DNA from: Lewinellaceae bacterium
GTDB taxonomy: Bacteria > Bacteroidota > Bacteroidia > Chitinophagales > Saprospiraceae
Reading direction: 5' to 3'
Length of the DNA stretch: 64,000 nucleotides
Assembly: GCA_020636135.1 (NCBI GenBank)
Contig: JACJYK010000001.1
Coordinates: forward strand, 3,830,501-3,894,500
Position numbers and translations under genes: made by a program. The notes under the pieces were generated by a model. The model was not told the DNA's origin. It saw nothing but the letters and a program-made list of their open reading frames with translations, and did no database searches. How positions within the stretch are numbered: position 1 is the stretch's first letter; each line of letters begins with the position of its first letter. This document shows positions 8,983 to 17,518 of this stretch, in pieces.

Positions 8983-9408
8983 ATGAGCATTGATCAAATT
9001 CAAGACGGGATCATCGCCGATTTTGCCTTTTTCTCCGACTGGATGGAGAAATATGAATACATTATCGAGCTGGGTAAAAACCTCCCGGTCATCGATGATC
9101 GATATAAAGACGAGGAACATCTGATCAAAGGGTGTCAGTCCCGGGTATGGCTCCACGCTGAGCTGAACGGGAATGTGGTTCGCTTTTCCGCGGACAGTGA
9201 TGCGATCATCACCCGCGGCATCATTGCATTGCTTATCCAGGTCCTGTCCAATCAGTCTCCGGAGGCAATTGCCAACGCCGACCTCTACTTCATTGAAAAG
9301 ATAGGCTTGAAGGAACACCTTTCTCCTACCCGGGCCAACGGGCTGCTGAGTATGGTAAAACAGATGAAATTGTATGGTCTGGCATTGACCACAAAGGTGA
9401 ATGAGTAA
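8983..9408 (+). CDS. sufE: Sulfur acceptor protein SufE
   Basis: SufE, 141 residues, accepts persulfide sulfur from SufS and passes it to the SufB scaffold. The acceptor cysteine is C51 in LIKGCQSRVW, exactly the family context. The frame starts at ATG 8983, 11 bp after sufS, and its stop overlaps the start of the next gene by one base (ATGG after TAA), indicating translational coupling. Confidence 0.96.
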   Translation: MSIDQIQDGIIADFAFFSDWMEKYEYIIELGKNLPVIDDRYKDEEHLIKGCQSRVWLHAELNGNVVRFSADSDAIITRGIIALLIQVLSNQSPEAIANADLYFIEKIGLKEHLSPTRANGLLSMVKQMKLYGLALTTKVNE

Positions 9409-9719
9409 TGGACAAGGATCAAATACACGAACAAATCATAGCTGCCCTGAAAACGGTACATGACCCGGAGATTCCGGTGGACATCTACGAGCTCGGCCTC
9501 ATCTACAACGTCGATATTGACGATTCGGGCAAAGTAGCCCTGGAGATGACCCTGACCACGCCGATGTGTCCGGTAGCCGAGTCACTCCCCCTACAGGTAC
9601 AGGAAAAAGTATTGGAAGTACCCGGTGTTACGGATGTAGACCTCAGGGTCGTCTTTGATCCGCCCTGGGATAAAAGCCGGATGAGCGAAGAAGCTCGTCT
9701 GGTCCTGGACATGATTTAA
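9408..9719 (+). CDS. sufT: SUF system-associated DUF59/MIP18-family protein (SufT-like)
   Basis: A 103-residue DUF59 (MIP18) protein. It has the conserved DPEIPVDIYELGLIY motif near residues 20-34 and TTPMCPVAE with the family cysteine. Such proteins act in Fe-S maturation or transfer to target proteins, and small stand-alone versions inside suf operons are commonly called SufT. The single-base overlap with sufE supports a joint role. It is not PaaD: the C-terminal metal-binding extension is absent. Confidence 0.9.
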   Translation: MDKDQIHEQIIAALKTVHDPEIPVDIYELGLIYNVDIDDSGKVALEMTLTTPMCPVAESLPLQVQEKVLEVPGVTDVDLRVVFDPPWDKSRMSEEARLVLDMI

Positions 9720-9728
9720 CGATCGCAT

Positions 9729-10196
9729 ATGAGAATCAACAAACAGGATGAATATGGCTTACGCATTCTGCTCCGCATCGCCCGTGCCGATGAGGTCCAG
9801 GGATTGACCATCGTCCAACTGAGTGCTCTGGAGAACATGTCCAAACCCTATGCGGGAAAAATTACCAGGATTTTACGGATTGCCGGATACATCCGCAGCA
9901 CGCGGGGCCAAAAAGGTGGCTATGTGCTGGCCCGTCCTGCAGACACCATGTTGATCAAAGACGCCCTAATCGCTATGGGGAGTGATCTGTTTGCACCAGA
10001 ATATTGTCAGGAGCACCGTCGAGGCGACATCAAACTTTGCACGCGGTCGGTTGACTGCTCGATGCGATCACTCTGGAAGATTTTACAAATATCCCTGGAT
10101 GATGTACTTGACCGGCTCACCCTGGCAGACCTGATCGGGTCCGAAGAAGAAGGTGAAAGTCCGCTTAACCGGATCTTTGCACACCTTGTGGCCTGA
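9729..10196 (+). CDS. Rrf2 family transcriptional regulator (IscR/SufR-like)
   Basis: A 155-residue Rrf2-family winged-helix regulator. The N-terminal helix-turn-helix is followed by the RGQKGGYVLARP wing typical of the family. Three cysteines, C93, C104 and C110, lie in the effector region with the order C-x10-C-x5-C, slightly wider than the C-x5-C-x5-C of IscR but still compatible with an Fe-S cluster. Being the last gene of the suf operon, it probably senses Fe-S status and autoregulates the cluster, perhaps through the dyad at 4055-4069. It converges on the MCE gene with a 12-bp gap. Confidence 0.88.
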   Translation: MRINKQDEYGLRILLRIARADEVQGLTIVQLSALENMSKPYAGKITRILRIAGYIRSTRGQKGGYVLARPADTMLIKDALIAMGSDLFAPEYCQEHRRGDIKLCTRSVDCSMRSLWKILQISLDDVLDRLTLADLIGSEEEGESPLNRIFAHLVA

Positions 10197-10208
10197 TTTC
10201 CGGTAAGT

Positions 10209-11270
10209 TTATTTATGGATTGTGTCCTTTTTGAAGGCAGGGTCATTTTCCGGCACTTCGTAGATCTTTTGTTTTTTGCCAAAAACAGATACGTTGACAT
10301 ACCGCTTTGGATTCAGGCGAAAGTCCTGCAACATCAAATCCAGGTTGCGCAAGGTCCGTTGCATTTCTACATAGACCTGGTCATCTTTAGCCAGCAACCC
10401 CAGGCTTCCTTCGCCCTTATTGATACCCTGCAGCAATCCATTTGCCGACGCCATGGTCGCCTGGGTAGTCGCTATCATCAGACGCAGGGAATCCAGGGTC
10501 AACCCAAGATTACCGGAAAGGCTTTGGATACTGGTACCGATGTCAGCAGACTGAATTTGTTGTGAAATGGTATCCAGGCGGCCCAGCATAGCACCGATGT
10601 GAGCATTGTTATCTTTGATATTTCCGGTGATGGAAGCCAGATTGGCAAAGGATGCCTGTAACGATTTTGACGAATTGGCCAGGATGACATTCAGGGAGTT
10701 CGTGATTTGATGCAGGTTTGCCATGGAAGCGGTGATGTCTTTCATAGTCTTGGCCAATGGATCATCGCCTCCTTCCAATGCAGAATTCTTCAGGGTATCC
10801 ACAATGGCGCCGATTCCCATTTTCAACCGCTGCATGTATTCGGACAGATCATCCGGACTGAGGAGTGATTTGACCATCCCATAGGTCTCTCCTTGCAGAT
10901 AATCGCCACTTTTGGCGCAGCATTCGCCGCCAAACTCCAGCACGATCACCCGTGTACCCAACGGACTCGGGGCCATCAGGCGTGCGATGGTACCCTTTGG
11001 CACCGGAATGTCTTTCCGCATATCGATGGTCACGATCACTGTATCCAGGTTATTGGGGTCAATATCCAGGGCTTGTACTGTTCCCACCTGAAATCCGTTT
11101 ACCTGCACCGGATTAGACTCCCGCAGGCCATCGACATAGTGGTATTTGATGTAAAATACATTGGTACGCTGGAGGACATTCTTACCTAAAAGGAACTTAT
11201 ACCCCCAGATACTGAGTGCAATAGCTATGATGGCTAAGGCCCCAATACGTATCTCTTTCGAAAATTTCAT
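10209..11270 (-). CDS. MCE/MlaD family lipid-transport protein
   Basis: A 353-residue MCE-domain protein. Residues 7-27 form an N-terminal signal anchor, followed by the MCE domain (about residues 38-115: VFYIKYHYVDGLRESNPVQV and GFQVGTVQALDID). A long, low-complexity helical C-terminal region of about 200 residues is probably a coiled coil extending into the periplasm. MlaD homologues form hexameric rings that carry phospholipids between membranes. No MlaE or MlaF gene lies nearby in this window. The gene is divergent from lptD, linking it to outer-membrane biogenesis. Confidence 0.87.
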   Translation of the reverse strand: MKFSKEIRIGALAIIAIALSIWGYKFLLGKNVLQRTNVFYIKYHYVDGLRESNPVQVNGFQVGTVQALDIDPNNLDTVIVTIDMRKDIPVPKGTIARLMAPSPLGTRVIVLEFGGECCAKSGDYLQGETYGMVKSLLSPDDLSEYMQRLKMGIGAIVDTLKNSALEGGDDPLAKTMKDITASMANLHQITNSLNVILANSSKSLQASFANLASITGNIKDNNAHIGAMLGRLDTISQQIQSADIGTSIQSLSGNLGLTLDSLRLMIATTQATMASANGLLQGINKGEGSLGLLAKDDQVYVEMQRTLRNLDLMLQDFRLNPKRYVNVSVFGKKQKIYEVPENDPAFKKDTIHK

Positions 11271-11830
11271 GCGTATGATTAAAATCTAACGATCGTGTGC
11301 GGATCGGAAAGGCGAAGTTATGAAATAAATCAGGTAAAAATTCCAATGCATACCGCCATACCGACCAAGTCACGGATCCTTTAGACCATCTGCAACAATT
11401 ATTCCTTTTTTATCTCTAATTACTTAGGAACAACATTTCCCGGGTTGTGATTCAGCCGAATACAGGACCATTCCTGCTTCGAGCAAAGGTATCACCTGCT
11501 CCATTTCATCACTATATGTTACAAATGCAGTTTATACCCATTAAATACAAATTCAATATGCGCGCTTCACCAGACCTGACTTTACTACCCTGTACATCAA
11601 ACTACTTCGGAACATTGCCAGCAACCATCAGCCCTTTTAACCTCCTTCTTCCGCGGGTACAAAAGTTGCCTTTATGGGTTCTAATGCTGAATATCCGGAG
11701 CATCTTCGCATCTTTGCATGCGCAATAATCCATTGAGATGTTGGCCGGGTAAATCGAGTGCGGGTTTAACATCTTGTTAGTATTAAAAAAGTGGTCCGCC
11801 AGCGTTGGACAATAAAATCAGCTTCTTGCG
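11271..11830. other. Intergenic region between divergent MCE and lptD genes
   Basis: A 560-bp region between two divergent outer-membrane biogenesis genes. It must hold both promoters, but no -33/-7 pair convincing enough to place could be found; CATCTTTGCA near 11710 resembles a Bacteroidota -7 word without a well-spaced partner. The 93-codon plus-strand ORF at 11447-11728 has no recognisable domain and no coding character. No RNA gene seen. Confidence 0.5.
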
Positions 11831-14407
11831 GTGAACAAATGGTACTGGATCGGCTTCATGGTAGCATGGATGTATGTCTTGCCGTTGGCAGGACAACGGC
11901 CAGTACGTAATCTTAAGCCTACCCTTCCATCCGATACGCTCCAGGTCGACAGCCTCACCCATGACAGTACTAAAATATCTTTTGCACGCTCAAAGGACGC
12001 CCTCGATGACGAGGTGATCTATAAATCCGCCGATTCCACTGAGATTGATAATCAAAATAAACTGGCCTATCTGTTTGGTGATGCGGAAGTGAAATTCCAG
12101 GACATGACCCTGACCGCAGGACTGATCATTTTTGATATGACCACCAATATAGCGCGGGCCATGGGGCAGGTGGACTCCGCGGGAGCCATTATCGGCAAGC
12201 CTCATTTTGAGCAGGGAGGCGAACAGTTTGACGCCGATTCCATCCGGTTTAACTTCAAAACCAAAAAAGGCATCATCTATGCGGTCAGTACCGTATACAA
12301 CGACATGTATCTGAAGGGCTACCGCACCAAGATCATCGACGCCACCGGAACCATCCCCGGAGACACGTCGGATTATAAGATCATCTACAATGAGAATGCG
12401 ATCATCACCAGCTGTGATGCTCCTGAACCGCACTTTGGTATACGGTCCCAGAAACAAAAACTGGTCCCCAACAAGCAGGTGATCGTGGGCCCATCTACGT
12501 TGGAGATTGAAGGAGTTCCGGTATTCTGGCTTCCATTTGGCTTCTTTCCGATCAAAGAAACACAGAAGGCCGGTCTGATCTTCCCGCGGGATTATGAGTT
12601 CAGCCCGCAGTGGGGTTTTGGCCTGCGCAACGTCGGTTATTACACCCCGCTCGGAGAGCATTTCGACCTTAAGTTGACAGGTGATATCTACACGCGGGGC
12701 AGCTGGGGACTGTCGGCGGCAACGAATTATGTCAAACGGTACAAATATTCCGGTAACGCCAATGTGGCTTTTTCGAACCGTGAATCGGAACAGAACGACG
12801 GCACCTATGCCTCGACAAAGTCATTTGCAGTTACCTGGAGTCACACGCAGGACAGCAGGGCCAATCCCTATCAGCGCCTGAGTGGCAATGTGAACATCCA
12901 GACGGGTAGTTACCAGCAACTGAATTACAATGATGCCCAGAGCAAGCTGCAAAACAGCCTGAGTTCAAATGTGAGTTATTTCAAATCTTTTCCGGGCAAA
13001 CCCTTCACCATGAGTGTCAATGCCGGCCACTCACAAAATTCAAACACCAAACAGATCAGTGTGACACTGCCAACGCTGAACTTCCAGATGAACCGGATCT
13101 ATCCTTTCAAACGCCAGAAGGTGGGCGGCAAAGAACACTTTTACGAACGCATCTCCTTTAAATACGACGCCAATATGCAGAACCGGGTCGATGCTAGTGA
13201 TTCGACACTGTTCGAAAGTTCTACCTGGCAGAATGCCCGGCGGGGTATCCGGCATTCCGTTTCATCCGACCTGAACTTCAAACTACTGAAATATTTCACC
13301 TTTAATACGGGCTTTAACTACAAGGAGAACTGGAATTTCAGTTACTACGATTATAACTACGACGCATTGAATAATACGGTGACTACGGACACCATCAATC
13401 AATTCCGGGCAGTCCGTCTCTACGACTACAATATGACCATGAACACCATACTTTACGGGACCATCGGTACCCGGTGGAAAGGGAAGATCCGCGGGATCCG
13501 TCATGTCATGAAGCCCAGTATTTCCTTCAATGCCAGTCCGGATTACATCAAACCGGAACTCGACTACTTCGAATACATCAACGGGACGTATTACAACCGG
13601 TTTAAGGATGCAGTCTACGACCGCCCTTCCTCTACCGGCCCCAGTGCCGGAATGGCTATATCGGTTGCCAACTCGTTTGAGGCGAAAGTCTGGTCTGAGC
13701 GTGACTCCACAATCCGCAAGGTCAAGTTGCTGGAACAATTGAATGTGAGCACATTTTACAATTTTATCGCAGACTCCCTGAAATGGAGTCCGATCATGGC
13801 CTCCAGTGGCGCCCGTATCGGAAAGATCTCATCACTGACCTTTGGCGCCCGCTTTGATCCGTATAAGAAGATTGGCAACCAGCGTGTTAATCAATATGCC
13901 GACCGTTTTCTGGGAGTCATCCCACTCCGTATCGAGGACATGCGCTTCAGTTTTACAACCTCCATCCGGGGTAAACAAATCAAAGATTTCTTCTCCAAAG
14001 AAAAGGACACCAAGCAATCGAATAACAGCACCACCTCGGCAGAGGATGATTTCTTTGAGCTGTTTAATGATTTTGCCATCCGGCACAACTTCACGTATGC
14101 GATCGGTCCGGACAACAATCAGAACATCGTCGGCAAAGTGGTTGCCAATTCGCTCTATATGACGGGTAGCCTCCAGATAGCTCCCCTATGGTCCATCCGG
14201 ATCGGCAACATCGGGTATGACTTCAATAACAAGCGCATCACCTATCCCGATTTTGGCTTTAACCGTGACCTGCACTGCTGGATGATGAGCTTCAACTGGC
14301 AGCCGCAATACGGAACCTACAGCTTCGTGATCCGGGTCAAGGATGACAAGCTGGGATTCATCAAGATCCCGTACAATAAGAACAACTACGACGTGTTTGG
14401 TCGATAA
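11831..14407 (+). CDS. lptD: LptD-like LPS-assembly outer-membrane protein
   Basis: An 858-residue protein with a signal peptide (cleavage near AGQ at residue 22), an N-terminal OstA/LptA-like periplasmic domain (about residues 60-200, with the repeated YLFGDAEVKFQDMTLTAG pattern), and a C-terminal part rich in alternating hydrophobic and aromatic strands consistent with a large beta-barrel. The VFWLPFGFFPI segment following EIEGVPV is typical of Bacteroidota LptD. It would insert LPS into the outer leaflet together with an LptE partner not seen here. The start is GTG at 11831. The product name follows the family; the barrel is inferred from strand periodicity. Confidence 0.87.
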   Translation: MNKWYWIGFMVAWMYVLPLAGQRPVRNLKPTLPSDTLQVDSLTHDSTKISFARSKDALDDEVIYKSADSTEIDNQNKLAYLFGDAEVKFQDMTLTAGLIIFDMTTNIARAMGQVDSAGAIIGKPHFEQGGEQFDADSIRFNFKTKKGIIYAVSTVYNDMYLKGYRTKIIDATGTIPGDTSDYKIIYNENAIITSCDAPEPHFGIRSQKQKLVPNKQVIVGPSTLEIEGVPVFWLPFGFFPIKETQKAGLIFPRDYEFSPQWGFGLRNVGYYTPLGEHFDLKLTGDIYTRGSWGLSAATNYVKRYKYSGNANVAFSNRESEQNDGTYASTKSFAVTWSHTQDSRANPYQRLSGNVNIQTGSYQQLNYNDAQSKLQNSLSSNVSYFKSFPGKPFTMSVNAGHSQNSNTKQISVTLPTLNFQMNRIYPFKRQKVGGKEHFYERISFKYDANMQNRVDASDSTLFESSTWQNARRGIRHSVSSDLNFKLLKYFTFNTGFNYKENWNFSYYDYNYDALNNTVTTDTINQFRAVRLYDYNMTMNTILYGTIGTRWKGKIRGIRHVMKPSISFNASPDYIKPELDYFEYINGTYYNRFKDAVYDRPSSTGPSAGMAISVANSFEAKVWSERDSTIRKVKLLEQLNVSTFYNFIADSLKWSPIMASSGARIGKISSLTFGARFDPYKKIGNQRVNQYADRFLGVIPLRIEDMRFSFTTSIRGKQIKDFFSKEKDTKQSNNSTTSAEDDFFELFNDFAIRHNFTYAIGPDNNQNIVGKVVANSLYMTGSLQIAPLWSIRIGNIGYDFNNKRITYPDFGFNRDLHCWMMSFNWQPQYGTYSFVIRVKDDKLGFIKIPYNKNNYDVFGR

Positions 14408-14423
14408 CGTTCATTTTGGAGTA

Positions 14424-14543
14424 CTGACGCTTCGGTCAGCACAGGCACTGACGCTTCGGTCAGGATGGGGCATGGGGGTACTGACGCTTCGGGCTGCACA
14501 GGCACTGACGCTTCGGTCAGCACAGGCAAGGCGCTTCGGTCAG
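14424..14543. repeat. Tandem CTGACG-CTTC-GGTCAG hairpin units
   Basis: Five copies of a short hairpin, CTGAC-GCTTCG-GTCAG, start at 14424, 14448, 14481 (right arm degraded), 14505 and about 14529 (left arm degraded). Adjacent units are 24 bp apart and share the tail GTCAGCACAGGCA. A GGGGCAT-type heptad word separates units 2 and 3, and two GGAGCAT heptads follow the array (14553-14568). The array begins 17 bp after the lptD stop and may serve as a 3' end structure. It belongs to the same family as the hairpins at 51776-51897 and 58583-58697. Confidence 0.75.
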
Positions 14544-14600
14544 CACAGGCTTGGAGCATGGAGCATGGAAAACTTCCAATATGAGAAAAGATGTTTTAAA

Positions 14601-14623
14601 ACTCCGGTGTTTTAGTCCGGAGT
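14601..14623 (-). terminator. Hairpin, possible minus-strand terminator
   Basis: A perfect 7-bp stem ACTCCGG/CCGGAGT with a 9-nt loop. Read on the minus strand it is followed by TTTTAAAA, so it could terminate the lipoprotein gene at 14890-15366, although it lies some 270 nt downstream of that gene's stop. Confidence 0.4.
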
Positions 14624-14765
14624 ACCTGGACAATCATCTGTAATAGGCTTAGACCCTAACTGATGCAGATTTTCATATTAAAACTGTTAAAAATACGTTA
14701 GTTAGGGAGTCAGGTATTGACAAGCGGGGCCGGATGGTTTAATTTGAAGTGAAATTTATAATCCT

Positions 14766-14882
14766 ATGATCATCGCCGCATTCCTAGCAGTGATCCTGTT
14801 GGTATTTGGTCACCAAATGATGCAGGGTCTTTTACATCCTTCCAATCAAAAAGTTCCGCAAGGACCTTATCACCACTCCTAG
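14766..14882 (+). CDS. Possible 38-residue membrane microprotein
   Basis: A short ORF, ATG 14766 to TAG 14882, encodes 38 residues: an N-terminal hydrophobic stretch (MIIAAFLAVILLVFG) long enough for one membrane span, then a polar tail ending GPYHHS. It fits exactly between the repeats after lptD and the 3' end of the oppositely oriented lipoprotein gene. There is no homology evidence, and a chance ORF of this size is possible. Confidence 0.3.
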   Translation: MIIAAFLAVILLVFGHQMMQGLLHPSNQKVPQGPYHHS

Positions 14883-14889
14883 GCGGGTC

Positions 14890-15366
14890 TTATTGAACCG
14901 CTTCGTACATACGTCGAACCTGGTGTTCATTAAACAGGCCCGTTAAGCCCGTTTGGAAATCAAATTCCTTATCTCCCTGAATCTTGAAATACTTGAAGCC
15001 GTACACAGTATGTGCTGAATCCAGTTTCATTTCATAGATGTAGCCCTGGTCCTCATCCAGGATCAGTTTGCTGAAGTACGGGTTGGATTTGGTGATTTCC
15101 AGGTTCTCTGCCTTCACTTTTCCGGCTTTATTGGTCGAAGCATCCGACATAAAGATCTGGACGTAATAATCCTCCCCTTTTTTGACTGTAAGGTCTTTCT
15201 GAACTACCAGGTCCATGGTTTTTATCTCCGGGCTGTCGGGAGCCATTATGGTAATGGGGAATCCATATTCCAGCAGATTCAGCGGAACCAGTTTGGCATC
15301 GTGAGCACAGGCTATGGTCATCAGCACCAGCACGACTACCCAGGAGTAGGAATGAAGAATTTTCAT
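14890..15366 (-). CDS. Hypothetical lipoprotein
   Basis: A 158-residue protein with a classic lipoprotein signal: charged N-terminus, hydrophobic core and the lipobox-like MTIAC with Cys20, so probably anchored in the envelope. The mature part is compact, mixed alpha/beta in composition, with a KNLT-like charged middle (DLVVQKDLTVKKGEDYYV) and no recognisable domain or catalytic motif. It is transcribed away from cutC, with a 64-bp divergent gap. The family was not recognised. Confidence 0.7.
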   Translation of the reverse strand: MKILHSYSWVVVLVLMTIACAHDAKLVPLNLLEYGFPITIMAPDSPEIKTMDLVVQKDLTVKKGEDYYVQIFMSDASTNKAGKVKAENLEITKSNPYFSKLILDEDQGYIYEMKLDSAHTVYGFKYFKIQGDKEFDFQTGLTGLFNEHQVRRMYEAVQ

Positions 15367-15430
15367 AGATAAATGCTATCTTTTCGGCCGCAAGATACAT
15401 AACCCCCGCACCATTTTCAACAGCGAAACC

Positions 15431-16189
15431 ATGAAGCTCTTACTTGAAATATGCGCACCTTCCCTGCGCTCTGCAATTGCTGCCTCCCGAGGCGGCGCCG
15501 ACCGTATTGAACTCTGTAGTGCGCTGGAAATGGGTGGATTAACGCCTGGCGCAGCAACGCTGGAAATGGCAGTTATGCAATCGTCCATCCCGGTGGCCGT
15601 ACTGATACGACCGCGCGGCGGTGATTTTATCTACAACGAAACCGAGAAGGATCTGATCCTGAAGGAGATTGAGTTCGCACGAAGTACCGGTGCTTCCGGA
15701 GTTGTCGTAGGGGCGTTACAGCCGGACGGGAGCCTGGACCTGGGATTTGCCCGGGCTATGAAACAGGCTGCCGGCACCATGGAGATCTGTTTTCACCGCG
15801 CCTTCGATCAATCCCGTAAACCCGAACAGGTACTGGACGAATTGATTGCCCTCGAATACACCCGTATTCTCACTTCAGGACAGCAGGCTACGGCCTGGGA
15901 AGGGCGGACGATGATCAAAAAACTGGTGCAGCGGGCTAAAGGAAGAATTAACCTCATGGCCGGAAGCGGTATCCAACCCGACCTGATAGGACCGCTGATG
16001 GCTGAAACAGGAGTGGAACAAATCCATTATTCGGCGAAACAGACCATGCTTCCACCCACGGGCTTCCGCTCCAAACTTTCATTTTCAGCACCCGAAATGC
16101 CTCCAAACAGCTATTGGGAAACCGACCAGGTCCTGGTGCAGAAGGCAAGGCAAGCTATAAATTTGCTTATGTCGAAGGATGAATCCTAG
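15431..16189 (+). CDS. cutC: CutC family protein (copper homeostasis)
   Basis: A 252-residue TIM-barrel protein of the CutC family. Diagnostic segments are LEICAPSLRSAIAASRGGADRIELC at the N-terminus, VLIRPRGGDF, ICFHRAFDQ and GRINLMAGSGI. The family was named for copper tolerance, but its biochemical role is still unsettled, so a copper function is only a family label. The gene is divergent from the lipoprotein gene and convergent with the thioredoxin-family gene at 16223. Confidence 0.92.
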   Translation: MKLLLEICAPSLRSAIAASRGGADRIELCSALEMGGLTPGAATLEMAVMQSSIPVAVLIRPRGGDFIYNETEKDLILKEIEFARSTGASGVVVGALQPDGSLDLGFARAMKQAAGTMEICFHRAFDQSRKPEQVLDELIALEYTRILTSGQQATAWEGRTMIKKLVQRAKGRINLMAGSGIQPDLIGPLMAETGVEQIHYSAKQTMLPPTGFRSKLSFSAPEMPPNSYWETDQVLVQKARQAINLLMSKDES

Positions 16190-16222
16190 ACACCCCTACT
16201 GGCTATACGATGGGATACCCGT

Positions 16223-16858
16223 TCACGAGCGATATTTGATGCTGCAACCTATGGATTTGGTAACGGACGGATCTGGCGCCATTCCATCCTTCAGGTGATT
16301 TACGGCTTCTTCTATGAAATGCTGACTGGCGTTGTCCGCATTGTATGGGCTGTCGTCAATGGCTCCCATGTACCGGACTTTCTTATCCTTGTCCAGTAGA
16401 AATGCCTGAGGAGTATGGGCGGCTCCAAAGGCTTTACCCACCTCCTGTGTGATATCCTGCAGGTAGTCAAAGGGATATGATTTATCAGAAGCACGTCGCT
16501 TCATGGCATTGAAATCGTCACCAGCAGACTTGTCCGGATCATTGGTATTGATGGCTACGACCGGAAAACCCTCAGCAGAAGTCTTCTGGTGCAAAGCGAT
16601 GATACGGTCTTCGTTGCGCTGAGACACCGGACAGGTATTACAGGTGAAAATTACAATCACACCTTCTGCACCCCGTTGAAAATATTCCGACAGGGCATGG
16701 GTGGACCCATCTACTCCCTGAAGTTTAAAATCTGCAACTTGATCTCCAATCTGGTATCCGTCTGCCGGCGAGGTGGCATTGTTATCACTATGACGCGACT
16801 GGATGAAAATTCCCAGTCCGGTAAGCATAACGATTGCAAAACTAAGCACTTGTTTCAT
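16223..16858 (-). CDS. Thioredoxin-family (redoxin/AhpC-TSA fold) exported protein
   Basis: A 211-residue protein starting at ATG 16858 (MKQVLSFAIVML); the longer frame from 16984 would overlap the upstream gene and is rejected. It has an N-terminal signal or anchor sequence, then a redoxin domain with a CNTC active-site pair in VIFTCNTCPVSQRNEDR and the conserved cis-proline region TPQAFLLDKDKKVRYMG. Proteins of this type are periplasmic thiol oxidoreductases or peroxidase-like redoxins. It follows the TlpA-like gene by 11 bp in the same direction, so the two probably form a thiol-redox pair in one transcript. Confidence 0.88.
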   Translation of the reverse strand: MKQVLSFAIVMLTGLGIFIQSRHSDNNATSPADGYQIGDQVADFKLQGVDGSTHALSEYFQRGAEGVIVIFTCNTCPVSQRNEDRIIALHQKTSAEGFPVVAINTNDPDKSAGDDFNAMKRRASDKSYPFDYLQDITQEVGKAFGAAHTPQAFLLDKDKKVRYMGAIDDSPYNADNASQHFIEEAVNHLKDGMAPDPSVTKSIGCSIKYRS

Positions 16859-16869
16859 GGCGGTTGAGA

Positions 16870-17409
16870 TTAGATGTATGGTTGAATAAAAGACTTGAGC
16901 TCCTCCGGATTGGCAAACATGCCTTCCTTGAATGCCTGTTTGCCTCCCTTCCAGATCAGCGTTGCCGGTATGGAACCCGACCATTCCGTTTCCAGGGCAT
17001 TAACCCACTGATTCGGATTGGGGTCATCCAGAAACCAGACCTGGTTGTGTACCTGGTGTCTCTGTATGAAGGCGGGCAACTTTTCATCAGCCTGTTCGGG
17101 AAAGTCCAGGCTGACCAGGACAATCTTCACCGGTTTGTCCAGCAATTGTGGGTAAAGCGCCTCGAAATAAGGCATTTCTTCAATACAGGGATGGCACCAG
17201 GTCGCCCAAAAGTTTAAGATATAGGTCGTATCCTTCCCATGCTCCAACATGGTATTCAGACCGGCAAAATCAGATTTTGGAATATCATCCAGGGTCAGCG
17301 CATGCTTGTAAAAAGGTGAGACGGTGTGATGCGGGGAGGTGTACTGACAGGCAGCTAAACTGAATACGGCAACGCCAGTCAGCGCATACGACACCCATTT
17401 CAAGAACAT
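16870..17409 (-). CDS. TlpA-like thioredoxin lipoprotein
   Basis: A 179-residue thioredoxin-fold protein. The lipoprotein signal ends in LAAC (Cys21). The active site is WATWCHPCIEEMP, a CHPC variant of the TlpA/ResA type, and the cis-proline context is GSIPATLIW. Such proteins reduce disulfides in the periplasm, for instance in cytochrome c maturation or outer-membrane protein folding. It is the first gene of a two-gene unit with the redoxin at 16223-16858. Confidence 0.9.
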   Translation of the reverse strand: MFLKWVSYALTGVAVFSLAACQYTSPHHTVSPFYKHALTLDDIPKSDFAGLNTMLEHGKDTTYILNFWATWCHPCIEEMPYFEALYPQLLDKPVKIVLVSLDFPEQADEKLPAFIQRHQVHNQVWFLDDPNPNQWVNALETEWSGSIPATLIWKGGKQAFKEGMFANPEELKSFIQPYI

Positions 17410-17518
17410 CCCAGATGGCTTTTACACTAATAAAAACGGATCCATCCGGGGATTATTCTTTGTTGCTACAAAAAATCAGAATGGCTCCCCCATCTTCCCA
17501 AACACTTGCTCTTATTGA

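Noticed and set aside
11447..11728. 93-codon ORF between the MCE and lptD genes
   Set aside because: No domain, no signal sequence, no coding bias, and it fills promoter space for two divergent genes.
16859..16984. N-terminal extension of the redoxin gene to 16984
   Set aside because: It would overlap the TlpA-like gene by more than 100 bp and put 42 residues before an evident signal peptide.
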